This document shows positions 19,206-28,409 of a stretch of DNA of 64,000 nt, piece by piece (the stretch's first letter is position 1; every line of letters begins with the position of its first letter). The notes under the pieces are model-generated. The model had not been told where the DNA came from, searched no databases, and saw only the letters and a program-made list of their open reading frames with translations. The position numbers and the translations under genes are program-made. Origin of the DNA: Planctomycetota bacterium (GTDB lineage Bacteria > Planctomycetota > J058 > JAJDCP01); NCBI GenBank assembly GCA_029260765.1, contig JAJDCP010000098.1, forward strand, positions 22,982 through 86,981, given 5' to 3'.

Positions 19206-20969
19206 TCACGGCCGCCAGGCCACCTGCCAGCAGTCTCCCTCCACGGGCAGCCGCCAGGCCTCTCCGGGCTGCCCGCCGCGCATCACCCACAGCTCGCGTT
19301 GCTCACGGCCCAAAGCCCCGCTCGGCAAGATACGCACGCAGGCGATGTACTGGCCGTCGGGCGAGACGCAGGGGCTGCCCAGCCGCTCGTTGAAGACGTC
19401 GGTCACGGGTGTCGGCGGGCCCCCGTCGAGATCGCAGTACAAGACGTTGCCGTGGGGGCTGGCCGAGAGCGAGCAGACGAAGCCGCTCGCATCGGGCAGC
19501 CAAGACGGCTCGCCGACCATGGTGTAGCCATCAAAGCCCGGCAGCAAACGCGGCTCCCCCTCTGCTTGCCAGAGCCGGATCTTGAAGTCGGTGTCGCAAT
19601 ACAACAGGCGCTCGTCGCGAGGCGACCAAACGGGATCGAAGCCGTACACCCCACCAAAGGCGTCGGTCTCCGGCACTCCTCCTTCGGCAGGCAGGCGGGC
19701 AAGCCCTGCCAGCGTGCAGCAGAGCTCGGCCCCATCAAAACGGAAGCTGGGCGAGCTCGGGGAGTAGCTGGCCAGCTGGGCTATGCCCAGGCCACCCGCA
19801 TGCACGACCTCTTTGCCCGGCTCGACATCGACAGTGTTGGCCGCGAACAGGCTTCTCCCGGCGATGCGCGCGCAGACATACTGCCCGACCCCCAACCCCA
19901 GATCACAGACATCGAGGCGCACCGTCTGCTCCGAGCCTTCCATGCCGTAGGGCGCCAGGCTGACGAAGGCTGGCTTGAGGGCGCCCTGCACATACACGCC
20001 GACCAGGGCCTGGTTCTGCCCGGTCAGGTTGCGCAGCTCGACCTCGACGACACCAGTAGGCAGGTCTTGCGCCTCCAACCAGGCCAGCGAGGGAGCATTG
20101 GTCAGCCGCCGCACCCCGCCCGCATCGAGCTGATAGATGTCATGGTTGAAGGCCGACCAGGCCAGCTCATGATCGCTGCTGAAGACCAGGGCCTGGCCGT
20201 CTGGCCGCCATGCCAACCCCAAGCTGGCCGACTCCCGTGCGGCCTGCCAGAGCACGCGCGCACCGCTGCCGTCGGGGTTGACGACCCCGACCCGCAGCTT
20301 CCCGTGCGCATCGCTGGCCGTCCAGGCCAGGCAACCGCTGAGGGCCGGCACGACCCGCTGCCCATCGACCCGCAGGCTGATAGCGTCGAGGCTGGCGACC
20401 ACCATGTCCGACTCGAGCTGCGCCCAGAGGATGCACCTGCGGCCCTCCTTGCGCGCCAGGTTCAGGGCTTCGAGGCCGGCCGCGTCCAGCTCGAGGGCAC
20501 TGTGCTGCCAGTCGGCGCCGGGATAGCTCTGCGCATCGACGGAACACAGCGTGGCCAGTGTCTGCCATTGCTCGCCGTTCCAGACTGCGAGCACGACGGA
20601 GAAGCCTCCCAGACTGGCCTGCACGCCCGGATCGACGTGCAGACGCCAGCTGCAGCGCAGGCGTGCGGCATCAACCCTTTGCGGTAAGTAGATCTCCTGC
20701 ATGGCGGCCGCGTGCGTTCCCATCAGGCTGCTGCCGAGCAGATACGCGCCCTCATCCGGTGCCCCGTGCAGCGCCGCATCGGTGGAAGTGGTAGACAGGC
20801 CGCCCTGTAACGACCAGGCCCCCGCTCCGAAGGCAAAGTCGCCGTTGCGGACCAGCTCGGCGTCTTCCAACGCAATAGTCTGGCCCTTGCCGGGCTCGGG
20901 CAGCTCGAAGCCTGCGTCCTGGGCCCAGGCCAGCGCCCACAGCAGCAAGATCAACGAATGGCGGAGCAT
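19206..20969 (-). CDS. Secreted protein with TolB/PD40-like beta-propeller repeats
   Basis: Predicted 587 residues from ATG 20969 with GAGGAGGGA upstream. A signal peptide (SLILLLWALAWAQ) precedes a jelly-roll-like region (about 35-200, starting LVRNGDFAFGAGAWSLQGG, like a carbohydrate-binding module). After it come propeller blades with the PD40/TolB signature: LGLAWRPDGQALVFSSD, FDPVWSPRDERLLYCDTD, PSWLPDASGFVCS and PCVSPDGQYIACVR. It probably acts as a periplasmic or surface binding protein; no catalytic motif is visible. Convergent with the MurF-like gene. Confidence 0.75.
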   Translation of the reverse strand: MLRHSLILLLWALAWAQDAGFELPEPGKGQTIALEDAELVRNGDFAFGAGAWSLQGGLSTTSTDAALHGAPDEGAYLLGSSLMGTHAAAMQEIYLPQRVDAARLRCSWRLHVDPGVQASLGGFSVVLAVWNGEQWQTLATLCSVDAQSYPGADWQHSALELDAAGLEALNLARKEGRRCILWAQLESDMVVASLDAISLRVDGQRVVPALSGCLAWTASDAHGKLRVGVVNPDGSGARVLWQAARESASLGLAWRPDGQALVFSSDHELAWSAFNHDIYQLDAGGVRRLTNAPSLAWLEAQDLPTGVVEVELRNLTGQNQALVGVYVQGALKPAFVSLAPYGMEGSEQTVRLDVCDLGLGVGQYVCARIAGRSLFAANTVDVEPGKEVVHAGGLGIAQLASYSPSSPSFRFDGAELCCTLAGLARLPAEGGVPETDAFGGVYGFDPVWSPRDERLLYCDTDFKIRLWQAEGEPRLLPGFDGYTMVGEPSWLPDASGFVCSLSASPHGNVLYCDLDGGPPTPVTDVFNERLGSPCVSPDGQYIACVRILPSGALGREQRELWVMRGGQPGEAWRLPVEGDCWQVAWRP

Positions 20970-21054
20970 GGCGGTCCCTCCTCAGCTTGCGGGGCAACTG
21001 CAGATGCCGTGCCAGGGTAGACCCGCGCCTCAGGGCACAGGCCTGCGAGCGAAG

Positions 21055-21073
21055 CTGTCCGGGAATAGGACAG
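21055..21073 (-). terminator. Hairpin just after the 1770-residue gene
   Basis: CTGTCC (21055-21060) and GGACAG (21068-21073) are perfect complements around a 7-base loop, five bases beyond the TAA of the giant gene. There is no U-tract on the transcript side. Confidence 0.4.
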
Positions 21074-21077
21074 TCCG

Positions 21078-24000
21078 TTAGAGTTTCTCCATCCTCTTCA
21101 CCAGTAAGCCGGCCAACAGCAGTTTCCGGCCCTCAGTCTGGATGGCCAGCAGCAGCTGCCCCTTCGCTGTGTCGTCGCCATCGACCTCAGCGATGATCTG
21201 GTTCCAGAGCTCGCCGGGTTTGTAGTCGTATTGCGACACCAGCGCCGCGCATTTGGCCAACCCCGAGACCTGCAATGCCTCTTCGAAGTCCTTGCCGACC
21301 AGCTGCCTGTCGGTGTAGATCTTGCCGAAGACCTCCTTGGCCAGGGCCAGGTCACCCTTGCCCTGCGCGCTCTCGAGCTGCTGGCTGAGCTTCATCGTGT
21401 CTCCCAGCAACAGCACATGGATCAGCTTCTGCCGCAGCTTGCCCTCATAGGCATTGGTCGGATCGAGGTTGACGATGGCCAGCGCGTGCTTGAGATGGCG
21501 CGCCTGGTTGACTCCAGCGGCTTTGGTCCAGTTCGGCAGAATCAACACCCGGAACAGCGCACTGACGTCCAAATCGTAGCGGGTGTAGAATGTCTGCTCC
21601 TGGCTGGTCACATCGACGGGGCTCTCGCCGGTCGTCTTCTTGCGCCACCAGATCGCCAACGCCTTGCGCAGGTCCCGCTCAGCCTCATAGCGCATCAGCT
21701 TCGCAAAGCCGTCGCTCGAGAGCGAGTAGCGCCCCTCCTTCCGGTTGACCAGCTGCTGGGCCCGCTTGTGGTAGTGCCGCAGCATCCCCTGGGCCCCCGT
21801 CAACGGATGCGCCAGCGCCTGCGTCACCCGGCTGGCACGGACCTCGGCGACGCGGCTCGGGCGATTCTTCTTCAGCTCGTGCAGCTCGGCACGCAGCTCG
21901 GCGACGGTGAGCAATTCAGACAGACTCAGATCGCCAGCAGCCCCGAAAGCGTCCCCCAGCTGCGCTTTGATTCCACGCCGCTGCAGATGCACCTCGCTAC
22001 GGGTCACCGTGCCCAGCGCCGACTGCAAAGCTGCGTAGTCATAGCTCTCGAGCGGAGCGAGCTCGTCGGCGAGCGCGAAGCGCTCCTTTGCGGTCTGCCA
22101 GTCTTCGCCGAGACTGTCGAGGCGCGCGGCCGCACCTCCCTCCTTCAGGTAGTCGAGCAGGAAGTACAGCTCAAGCTTCTGCTTGGTCTTGAGGCTGCGC
22201 CTGCCGAGCATCTTCAGCTTCAGGTTCTGGTAGCCATCGGCGCGCACCTTGCGCGACCAGTCCACCGTCGCCCCCGAGACAGCCCGGCCCAGCTTGATGC
22301 CTGCCGAGGCCACGTTCAGAGCGAAGGCGGCCCCTGCCCCGTAGCCCGAGGCATAGAGCACCAGCGAGGCGGTGTCGACGGCGGCCAGGCTGAAATTGAT
22401 CGCCTCGGTGATCTCGCGCTTGGTCAGGATGCGCGCGATGTGACGGTTGGCAGCCATGGCGGCGGCCAGCTTCTTGGTGTCGATCTGCTCCCAGGTCTCG
22501 CGCACCGGCGGATTGTCGCGCACCTGCTCGTCGACATAGGCCTTGTACCACTTGCGGATCTTGCGCCGCTGCGTCCGCAGCTGGAGGTTGAAGGCCACGC
22601 TGCGCGAGAATCGGTAGCCCGACTTGATCAGGTCGAGGCCGGCAACCGCCGCGTTCAGCGGTCCGGCGACATTGCCTGCGCTGAGCAGGAACGCGGCGAT
22701 CTCCGGCGAGGCGACCAAGTCGTTCAATACGGTCAGGCCCGTACGCAGCGTATAGAAGGCGCCATTGGTCAGCTTGATCGCCTCGTGGGCGAAGGTCCCC
22801 ACACGCGTCAGCTGCGTCTCCAGGCTAGCCTCTCCCCAGCTCTCGAGCTTGCCCGACTGGACGAAGGTGTACAGGCGCCGACCGGCTTTCCAGGTACTGA
22901 CGATCGTGCCCAGACCCGCCGAGACGAAAGTGAAGGTGTCGATGACCAGCGTCAACGTGTCGGCTGGCGCGAGCTCGGGGGTGGTCGGCTCAGCTGAGGG
23001 CTCGGTCTGGGTGCCGTCCGTCTGCGCGTCGGTGGCCGTCGGATCACCCACGATCGTCGCTGGCTGGCTATCAGTGGGCGTGGTCGTGGTCTCGGGGGGA
23101 GGCTCTGTCACCGGCAACACCGGCTCGACCAGAGTCGCCTTGAGGAACCAACTTGTCGCGCCGGAGGCGTTCGCCAACAGGCTCACAGAAGCCAGCACCT
23201 TGGTCTCTTTGCTCTTGCTCCGCAAAATCTGCACGATGTTGCCGTAGACACCCATCAGCGTCAGGATGCCTGCAGTCATCTGGGCATCCTGGGTCATCAG
23301 CGGATCGTCGGCGATGATGCGCTCCTGCAGGCGGTACGACATACCGCTCACCGCGCCGGTGGTGTCTTTGAGCAGCTTGTCGATCAGCTTCCGCGCCTTC
23401 TCGACCTCTCCTTGCAGCACCTCATCCTTGAGCGCACCGATGGTATCGGGGCTCAGCTCTTTCAGCTTGCTCTGCATCGCCTTGAGCTGCTTGATCAGCT
23501 GGCCCTTCCAGGTCGCTTCGATGCTCTGCACCAGGTTCTCGGGCGGCTCGGTAGCCAGGCTGCCGGCCTGCTTGGGATCGATGTCCGGGATGCTCTTCAG
23601 GTAGCTGAACAGGCCGTCGAGGAACAGCCCGATCGCCTCGACCTCCCCCCGGGCGTCCTCCCCCTTGTATTGGCGGCTGCGCTTGCTCAGCCCTGGCAGG
23701 TTGAGCAGGTTGCGCTTGACGAAAGCGCCCAGCCGCTTGCGCTTGCCACGCGCCTCGCTACGCAGATCGATGAAGTCGGCCATGGTACGGATGGCCGAGC
23801 AGATCTGCGCCAGCTCCTGCACCCGCTCGGGAACCTGCAACAAGACATGGGCCGTGCCCGCTGTCTCGAGCAGCTCGAGGCACTGACGCAGCGCACTCGA
23901 CACCGAAGTCTGGCCGCCATCGAAGGCGATCGGATCGGTGTCGATCTTCTCCATCCAGCGGAAGGCGTCAGCGATATGAGCGCGGGAGTGCTTGAGGTAG

Positions 24001-26390
24001 AAGTTCCGCCGCGGCATGGTCTGGTTGACCAGAGGCACCAGCTCGGCCTTGCGCGCACCAAAGTCCGCCAGGATGGCGCGCAGCGCCTTGAAGACAAAGT
24101 GGGCCCGACGGTGATGGACCCGTTGGAAGTAGAGCTTGTTGTTGAAGAGCCGCAGGAAGTTGACCAGACACTCGAGTTGTTGGAACTCCAGCGAGCTCAG
24201 GCTGCCGATGTCGGTGTCCCGCGCCAGGGCCTTCAGAGAGCGCAGCAACTTGTCCCAGTTCTTGCCCTCATCGACGTGTTTGACCCCGCACTGCGAGGCC
24301 ATCCAGGTACCCTCGATCGAGCGGTACAGGCGAGCGAAGCCCTCGACTTGAATGCGCGGCAGCAGCTGCTCGAGGCAGCTTCCCCAACCCGGGTAGGCGC
24401 CCCCCTTGCCGAGCAGCTTCTTGCCGAGTTGTTTGAGCTCCTCCAGCTCTGTGGCCGCTTCGGGCGGAGTCTTGTAGACCTTTGTCAACTTCTGCAACAA
24501 GGCCGTTAGCAAGCCCTCGGCGTGGGGTCCGTCAGGATCTTCCGGCATATCCGCCGGTGGTTTCGGATGGGCTGCCTCGGGGTGACTGAGGACGACCAGA
24601 CCCAGTCCCTCGACAGCGGCCCGCAGGCCCGTCATGGCGTCCATCAGCTCTTCGTGCTCGTCGATCCCATGACGCAGGTGATCGACGAAGTCGAACTGCT
24701 CGACGATCTGCAGCAGCACCTGTACACGGCGCCGCACCCGCTCAAAGCGCTGCTTCTTGGGCAACCGTCGCAACATACGCTTCAGCTCGAATGCCACCGG
24801 ATCCAGCGCTTCGATGATCGCCAGGCGCTCGCTGTAGTCCATCAGCTCGAGATAGCACTCCATCCAGTCTTGATAGAGCTTGAGTGGGAAGACATGAAAG
24901 TAGGTCCAGGCCATGCGCACCACGTGCTTGCCGTCAGGGCGCGCGCCGGTGCCCTCGAGCAGCAGCAGGTAGGGCCCGTTCTCTGCGGACAGCGCACCGC
25001 CGGGGAAGACCAGCTCGCGGAATTTCTCCAGCGCGCGCTCTTCGGGCGTGGCAGAGACCGTCCCATCTCCACGGCTGAGGCTCTTCTTCAACTTCTCGAG
25101 CAACTCTGGCTGGACCGTGAAGCCCGGGCATTCTTTGATCTCGCGGTAACGCCCCGGGAACGGCTCGGAGTAGCTCTTGAGGCCATCGCTGCTGACAGAG
25201 GTCGCCTTCAGCGCGGGCGTCCATTTGACCAGCCAGTGCTCCTGCTGGCGTGCAAACAGGTAGCACGTGAAGGTGTCGAGCTTCTCCTGCTTGTTCTTGA
25301 TGGCGTACACCATCTGGACCGGCCCCGCGGGCGTGCTCGGCGCAGGCCGCACGGGGGCTGGTGCCGGGAGGTGCTTGGGAGCCGGTGGCGGAGGGGGCAA
25401 CGGTGCGAGCACCAGCTCGGGACCGACGGCAGCGTTGAACCGGTAGATGCCTCCGTTGGCGCCGAGCACCTGGTTGAACCGTGCGCGGTCCCAGACCCGG
25501 ACGGTGCCGCGGCCGACGGGCAGGGGATCGAAAACCACCACCCTGTCTGGGTTGGTCTGGTAACCGATGCCCAGGTAGTAGTGCGTACCGCTGAAGACGA
25601 CGAAGGGACGATGGTTGTCGATCTCGTGCTTCACGTCGAGCTGGGCCATCGCATTCAACGGCGTGTGCCCGACGCCCTCCGGGATGAGCACGACCCCTTC
25701 ATTGGCCTGGTAGGCCGCCCGCACAGTGTCGACGGGCAAGTTGAGGGCGTCGGCAGCCTCCTGCAGCAGCTCTTCATCGAGGGCGGCACCGTCGAACACC
25801 CGGTTGCGCAGCTCGACCTGGCTGATGTCGTTGCCTCCGTAGAGCAACTCGAGCATCTGCGTCACGGCCGCCCAGCAGTAGTGCGGGTCGATCTGCGGCC
25901 GCAGAAAGTCGCCCATCAAGATCTGCAGGTCAGGACCCGTCTGCCCGTCGATCAGAGGCCCGTGCTGTGCGGGTGCGCTGGAAGCCGGCGCCGGGGCAGG
26001 TGCGGAGTCTCCGCCCTCGTCCGGCTTGAAGATCTCTTGCAGGTCGTGGAAGGCACAATAGAAGTCCGCGTCGCGCTCGTTGGAGGTGTAGTCCTCCCGC
26101 GCCTTCATGTACTTCTTCTTGCTGGTGCGGTAGGCCGAGCGCTTGCCGCGCCACTCGAGGTGCAGCTCGGTGATGCCGGTGTTCTTGAAGGTCTCGAGGG
26201 TGACCTCACCGGTGCCGTGAGCCGGCGCCTCCACCAGGGGATCCTGGACCGGTGGCGGAGGAGCTTGCGCATCTGGAGCGTGCTTCTTGCGCGCCTTCTC
26301 CGCGATCTCGAGCAGCTTCTTGGGAGACTGGAACCAGTCCTTCTCGATCTTCGGCGGATAGGCGTCCTTGCCGAGACGGATTGTCTTCAT
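21078..26390 (-). CDS. Giant multidomain protein with N-terminal papain-like/C39-like cysteine protease; candidate secreted effector
   Basis: Predicted 1770 residues from ATG 26390 (TGAGGAAA upstream). No signal peptide. Residues 1-125 are basic and charged; 130-142 is a Pro/Ala linker. Residues about 145-310 form a papain-like/C39-type peptidase with a complete triad in the expected order: Cys172 in HYCWAAVTQML, His270 in SGTHYYLGIGY, Asp288 in VVFDPL. A second Pro-rich linker (about 325-365) leads to about 700 residues of helical, Lys/Leu/Arg-rich sequence. A Thr/Pro-rich linker lies near 1090-1140. Hydrophobic, Gly/Ala-rich segments occur near 1035, 1145-1165, 1230-1253 and 1330-1370, followed by a 400-residue helical end. 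This pattern (protease, linkers, helical body, late hydrophobic stretches, no Sec signal) is that of effectors carried by contractile systems or of polymorphic toxins. No structural genes of such a system are in the window, so the role is inferred. The small gene upstream is probably cotranscribed. Confidence 0.8.
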   Translation of the reverse strand: MKTIRLGKDAYPPKIEKDWFQSPKKLLEIAEKARKKHAPDAQAPPPPVQDPLVEAPAHGTGEVTLETFKNTGITELHLEWRGKRSAYRTSKKKYMKAREDYTSNERDADFYCAFHDLQEIFKPDEGGDSAPAPAPASSAPAQHGPLIDGQTGPDLQILMGDFLRPQIDPHYCWAAVTQMLELLYGGNDISQVELRNRVFDGAALDEELLQEAADALNLPVDTVRAAYQANEGVVLIPEGVGHTPLNAMAQLDVKHEIDNHRPFVVFSGTHYYLGIGYQTNPDRVVVFDPLPVGRGTVRVWDRARFNQVLGANGGIYRFNAAVGPELVLAPLPPPPPAPKHLPAPAPVRPAPSTPAGPVQMVYAIKNKQEKLDTFTCYLFARQQEHWLVKWTPALKATSVSSDGLKSYSEPFPGRYREIKECPGFTVQPELLEKLKKSLSRGDGTVSATPEERALEKFRELVFPGGALSAENGPYLLLLEGTGARPDGKHVVRMAWTYFHVFPLKLYQDWMECYLELMDYSERLAIIEALDPVAFELKRMLRRLPKKQRFERVRRRVQVLLQIVEQFDFVDHLRHGIDEHEELMDAMTGLRAAVEGLGLVVLSHPEAAHPKPPADMPEDPDGPHAEGLLTALLQKLTKVYKTPPEAATELEELKQLGKKLLGKGGAYPGWGSCLEQLLPRIQVEGFARLYRSIEGTWMASQCGVKHVDEGKNWDKLLRSLKALARDTDIGSLSSLEFQQLECLVNFLRLFNNKLYFQRVHHRRAHFVFKALRAILADFGARKAELVPLVNQTMPRRNFYLKHSRAHIADAFRWMEKIDTDPIAFDGGQTSVSSALRQCLELLETAGTAHVLLQVPERVQELAQICSAIRTMADFIDLRSEARGKRKRLGAFVKRNLLNLPGLSKRSRQYKGEDARGEVEAIGLFLDGLFSYLKSIPDIDPKQAGSLATEPPENLVQSIEATWKGQLIKQLKAMQSKLKELSPDTIGALKDEVLQGEVEKARKLIDKLLKDTTGAVSGMSYRLQERIIADDPLMTQDAQMTAGILTLMGVYGNIVQILRSKSKETKVLASVSLLANASGATSWFLKATLVEPVLPVTEPPPETTTTPTDSQPATIVGDPTATDAQTDGTQTEPSAEPTTPELAPADTLTLVIDTFTFVSAGLGTIVSTWKAGRRLYTFVQSGKLESWGEASLETQLTRVGTFAHEAIKLTNGAFYTLRTGLTVLNDLVASPEIAAFLLSAGNVAGPLNAAVAGLDLIKSGYRFSRSVAFNLQLRTQRRKIRKWYKAYVDEQVRDNPPVRETWEQIDTKKLAAAMAANRHIARILTKREITEAINFSLAAVDTASLVLYASGYGAGAAFALNVASAGIKLGRAVSGATVDWSRKVRADGYQNLKLKMLGRRSLKTKQKLELYFLLDYLKEGGAAARLDSLGEDWQTAKERFALADELAPLESYDYAALQSALGTVTRSEVHLQRRGIKAQLGDAFGAAGDLSLSELLTVAELRAELHELKKNRPSRVAEVRASRVTQALAHPLTGAQGMLRHYHKRAQQLVNRKEGRYSLSSDGFAKLMRYEAERDLRKALAIWWRKKTTGESPVDVTSQEQTFYTRYDLDVSALFRVLILPNWTKAAGVNQARHLKHALAIVNLDPTNAYEGKLRQKLIHVLLLGDTMKLSQQLESAQGKGDLALAKEVFGKIYTDRQLVGKDFEEALQVSGLAKCAALVSQYDYKPGELWNQIIAEVDGDDTAKGQLLLAIQTEGRKLLLAGLLVKRMEKL

Positions 26391-26411
26391 CGGTTTCCTC
26401 AGACAGCAGGC

Positions 26412-26807
26412 TCAAGTCAGCTTGATGCGGTAGCTTCGGGGTCTCAGGCTCGGGGTGTCGAGATCGGCGTCATCCTCGTACCAGACGATCAACCGGCCTT
26501 CGGTCAGCTTGCCGACCTTATGGCTGAGCATGCCTTCAGCGTCGGTCTTGCCCTCGAAGTGCAGGGCACCGAATTCGACCCGGTAGCGCACGCCGGCCAG
26601 TAGCTCGCCTTCATCGTTCTTCAGACGCAGCTCGCAGCGGTTGGGCTTCTTGAAGACCAGGCGGTACTTCGTGCCCGTGGCCAGGGGCTCTTGCTGGGCC
26701 TTCTTCTCCAGGCGGACGGTGTTCTTGGGCGTGTCGGCAGGGTACTTCTTGGGCAAGGGACGCTTCCTCCCGGAGCCGAGCGAAAAGAGAGTGGAGGCTG
26801 CTAGCAT
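26412..26807 (-). CDS. Small beta-rich protein upstream of the giant protein, possible adaptor or tip domain
   Basis: From ATG 26807 (AGAGGA upstream) it encodes 131 residues; a TTG at 26756 with the stronger GGGAGGA gives 114 residues starting LPKKYPADTPKN and is an equally good choice. The core CELRLKNDEGELLAGVRYR, then FEGKTDAEGMLSHKV, is the pattern of a carboxypeptidase-regulatory-like/prealbumin beta sandwich (L..D..G.PL.G..Y......G.TD..G). In my knowledge such short domains often stand beside or within type VI or eCIS cargo and spike proteins. It ends 21 bases before the giant gene, so the two form an operon. No signal peptide is convincing. Confidence 0.65.
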   Translation of the reverse strand: MLAASTLFSLGSGRKRPLPKKYPADTPKNTVRLEKKAQQEPLATGTKYRLVFKKPNRCELRLKNDEGELLAGVRYRVEFGALHFEGKTDAEGMLSHKVGKLTEGRLIVWYEDDADLDTPSLRPRSYRIKLT

Positions 26808-26872
26808 GGAGGAAATCCTCTGTGCGTGCAAACCTCCGCTCCTTGGGGGCGAGCCGCCTGGACTCTGGGCTG

Positions 26873-26886
26873 TGGTTCGCGTACTC
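26873..26886 (+). promoter_or_regulatory. TGGTTCGCGTACTC motif upstream of the beta-helix lipoprotein
   Basis: This 14-mer recurs exactly at 50168-50181. Both copies are on the coding strand of an exported-protein gene, 58 and 47 bases before its ATG, within leaders that are otherwise different. It may be part of a promoter or an activator site. Confidence 0.4.
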
Positions 26887-26944
26887 TCTTCCCTCTATTC
26901 CCAATGCCCGCGAGGAAACGCTGGCCATCACAGGAGGACCACAC

Positions 26945-28246
26945 ATGCGTCGCTCGTCGCTGAAGGGCCTGCTCGCCATGGTCTGTCTGGCCGGTCTCGT
27001 GGTCGGCTGCTCCAAGAGCGACAGCAGGCAACCCGTCGTCGAGATCTATGTCGACGGCACCGCAACCGCGGGCGGCGATGGCAGCCTGCTGACTCCTTTC
27101 CAGACCCTTCAAGACGGGGTCGCCGCGGCGCGCAACCGGGTCGATAGTCAACAGGGGATCCGGGTTGTGGTGCGGATCGCCGCTCTGCCGGCAGGCGAGC
27201 GCTACAGCATCGATCCGGCAACTCCGTTGCTGATCGACCGGCCGATGGAGCTGCGAGGAAGCGGCACGATGGATACCGACGGCTCCAACCTCCCGACCGG
27301 CATCAGCGCCGATGAGACCCTGGTCGAGGCCGTACCGGCCCTGGGCAGCGACCAGACCTTGATCGAGATCGCCGCCGACGACGTCGCCATCAAAGGCCTG
27401 ACGATCTCGGCGGGCGGCGCGTCCGGCGGCGGCTTCGCGTCCCTGTTCGTGCGTGAGTCTGAGCGCTTTCTGGTACAGGGGAACCTGTTCGTCGGCGAGC
27501 CGGCGGTAGCCATCCAGACGGTCGCGTCCTCAGGCCTGGTGTTCTTCAACCGGATCGAAGATGCGGGCTGCGGCATCTGTCTGGTCGGTGGAGCCGTCAG
27601 CGCTTTCGTGCAGGTGACCAACAACCGCGTCAGCGACAGCAGCGCCGGCGGCCTCGAGGCGCTGGGCAGGGCGGAGTTGCCCGGCACACGCCTGAGTGGG
27701 TTCGCCACCGGCAACCTGGTCGCGCAGGTCTTTGAGAACGACTTCCATGGCGCCATCCCCGGCGTCGGCACGCAGGGTTTCAGCTACGGCGTGCGCGTGG
27801 CGATGGCGCGCGACAGCCGCTGGACCGTGCCGGGCTTCGACCCGTCGGTGGTCGTGCGCGGCAGCGTCTCGATCCGGATCGACGAGAATCTGCTGCGCGA
27901 CAACTACTACGGCATCAGTATCGATGCCGGCACACCGTCGGCAGCCGACCCACGCAGCTACTCCGGGGCGTTGGACATCGGTACGGTAGACAACGATTTC
28001 GTCGACAGCACGGCCTCGATGCTGGTCAGCTTCACGCGCAGCTCACGGGCCGCCGACCCCACCGACAGCAACTGGAAGTACACCGAGAACGCCAGCGTGG
28101 ACCTCCTGGCCGTGCGCACGAACCAGTCCGACATCTGGATCGATCATCCGGATGCGGACGGCGGCGGGCCCCTCGGCAACTCTCTGCGTTTCAATAGCCT
28201 GGCGGTCGACGCCCCGCTGCGCACGGTGCCCGATCCGCTTCCTTGA
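26945..28246 (+). CDS. Lipoprotein with right-handed parallel beta-helix
   Basis: Predicted 433 residues. ATG 26945 follows CAGGAGGACC. The signal peptide ends in LVVGC, a lipobox, so the mature protein starts at a lipidated Cys. IYVDGTATAGGDGSLLTPFQ is the typical opening of beta-helix proteins of the DUF1565/NosD/pectate-lyase type (V...G...GDGS...P..TLQ.G...A). Rungs such as FLVQGNLFVGEPAVAIQTV, VFFNRIEDAGCGICLVGG and IRIDENLLRDNYYGISIDAG follow through most of the length. It is likely a surface carbohydrate-binding or carbohydrate-processing protein; no catalytic residues can be named. Divergent from the small-adaptor/giant pair over 137 bases. Confidence 0.85.
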   Translation: MRRSSLKGLLAMVCLAGLVVGCSKSDSRQPVVEIYVDGTATAGGDGSLLTPFQTLQDGVAAARNRVDSQQGIRVVVRIAALPAGERYSIDPATPLLIDRPMELRGSGTMDTDGSNLPTGISADETLVEAVPALGSDQTLIEIAADDVAIKGLTISAGGASGGGFASLFVRESERFLVQGNLFVGEPAVAIQTVASSGLVFFNRIEDAGCGICLVGGAVSAFVQVTNNRVSDSSAGGLEALGRAELPGTRLSGFATGNLVAQVFENDFHGAIPGVGTQGFSYGVRVAMARDSRWTVPGFDPSVVVRGSVSIRIDENLLRDNYYGISIDAGTPSAADPRSYSGALDIGTVDNDFVDSTASMLVSFTRSSRAADPTDSNWKYTENASVDLLAVRTNQSDIWIDHPDADGGGPLGNSLRFNSLAVDAPLRTVPDPLP

Positions 28247-28409
28247 TAGCGCTCTCCCCGGGCGCGCCATGGGCGCACCCTCCTCCCCGCCTCCTTGCCA
28301 TCGAGCAGCCTGCCGGTTAACTTGACCTCACACACCAGAGTTTCACGATGGCACGCGCTTCGCTACCTGGTGGGGCAGCCTGCCTGTTGGCCATCACCAA
28401 GGAGAGCTT

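Noticed and set aside
21231..26603. Long plus-strand open frames opposite the 1770-residue gene
   Set aside because: Leu/Gln/Arg-biased translations with no motifs; the minus-strand gene has an intact catalytic triad and Shine-Dalgarno.
21078..26807. A complete type VI or eCIS locus in the window
   Set aside because: No sheath, tube, baseplate, PAAR/VgrG or AAA+ gene was found; only the effector-like pair is supported.
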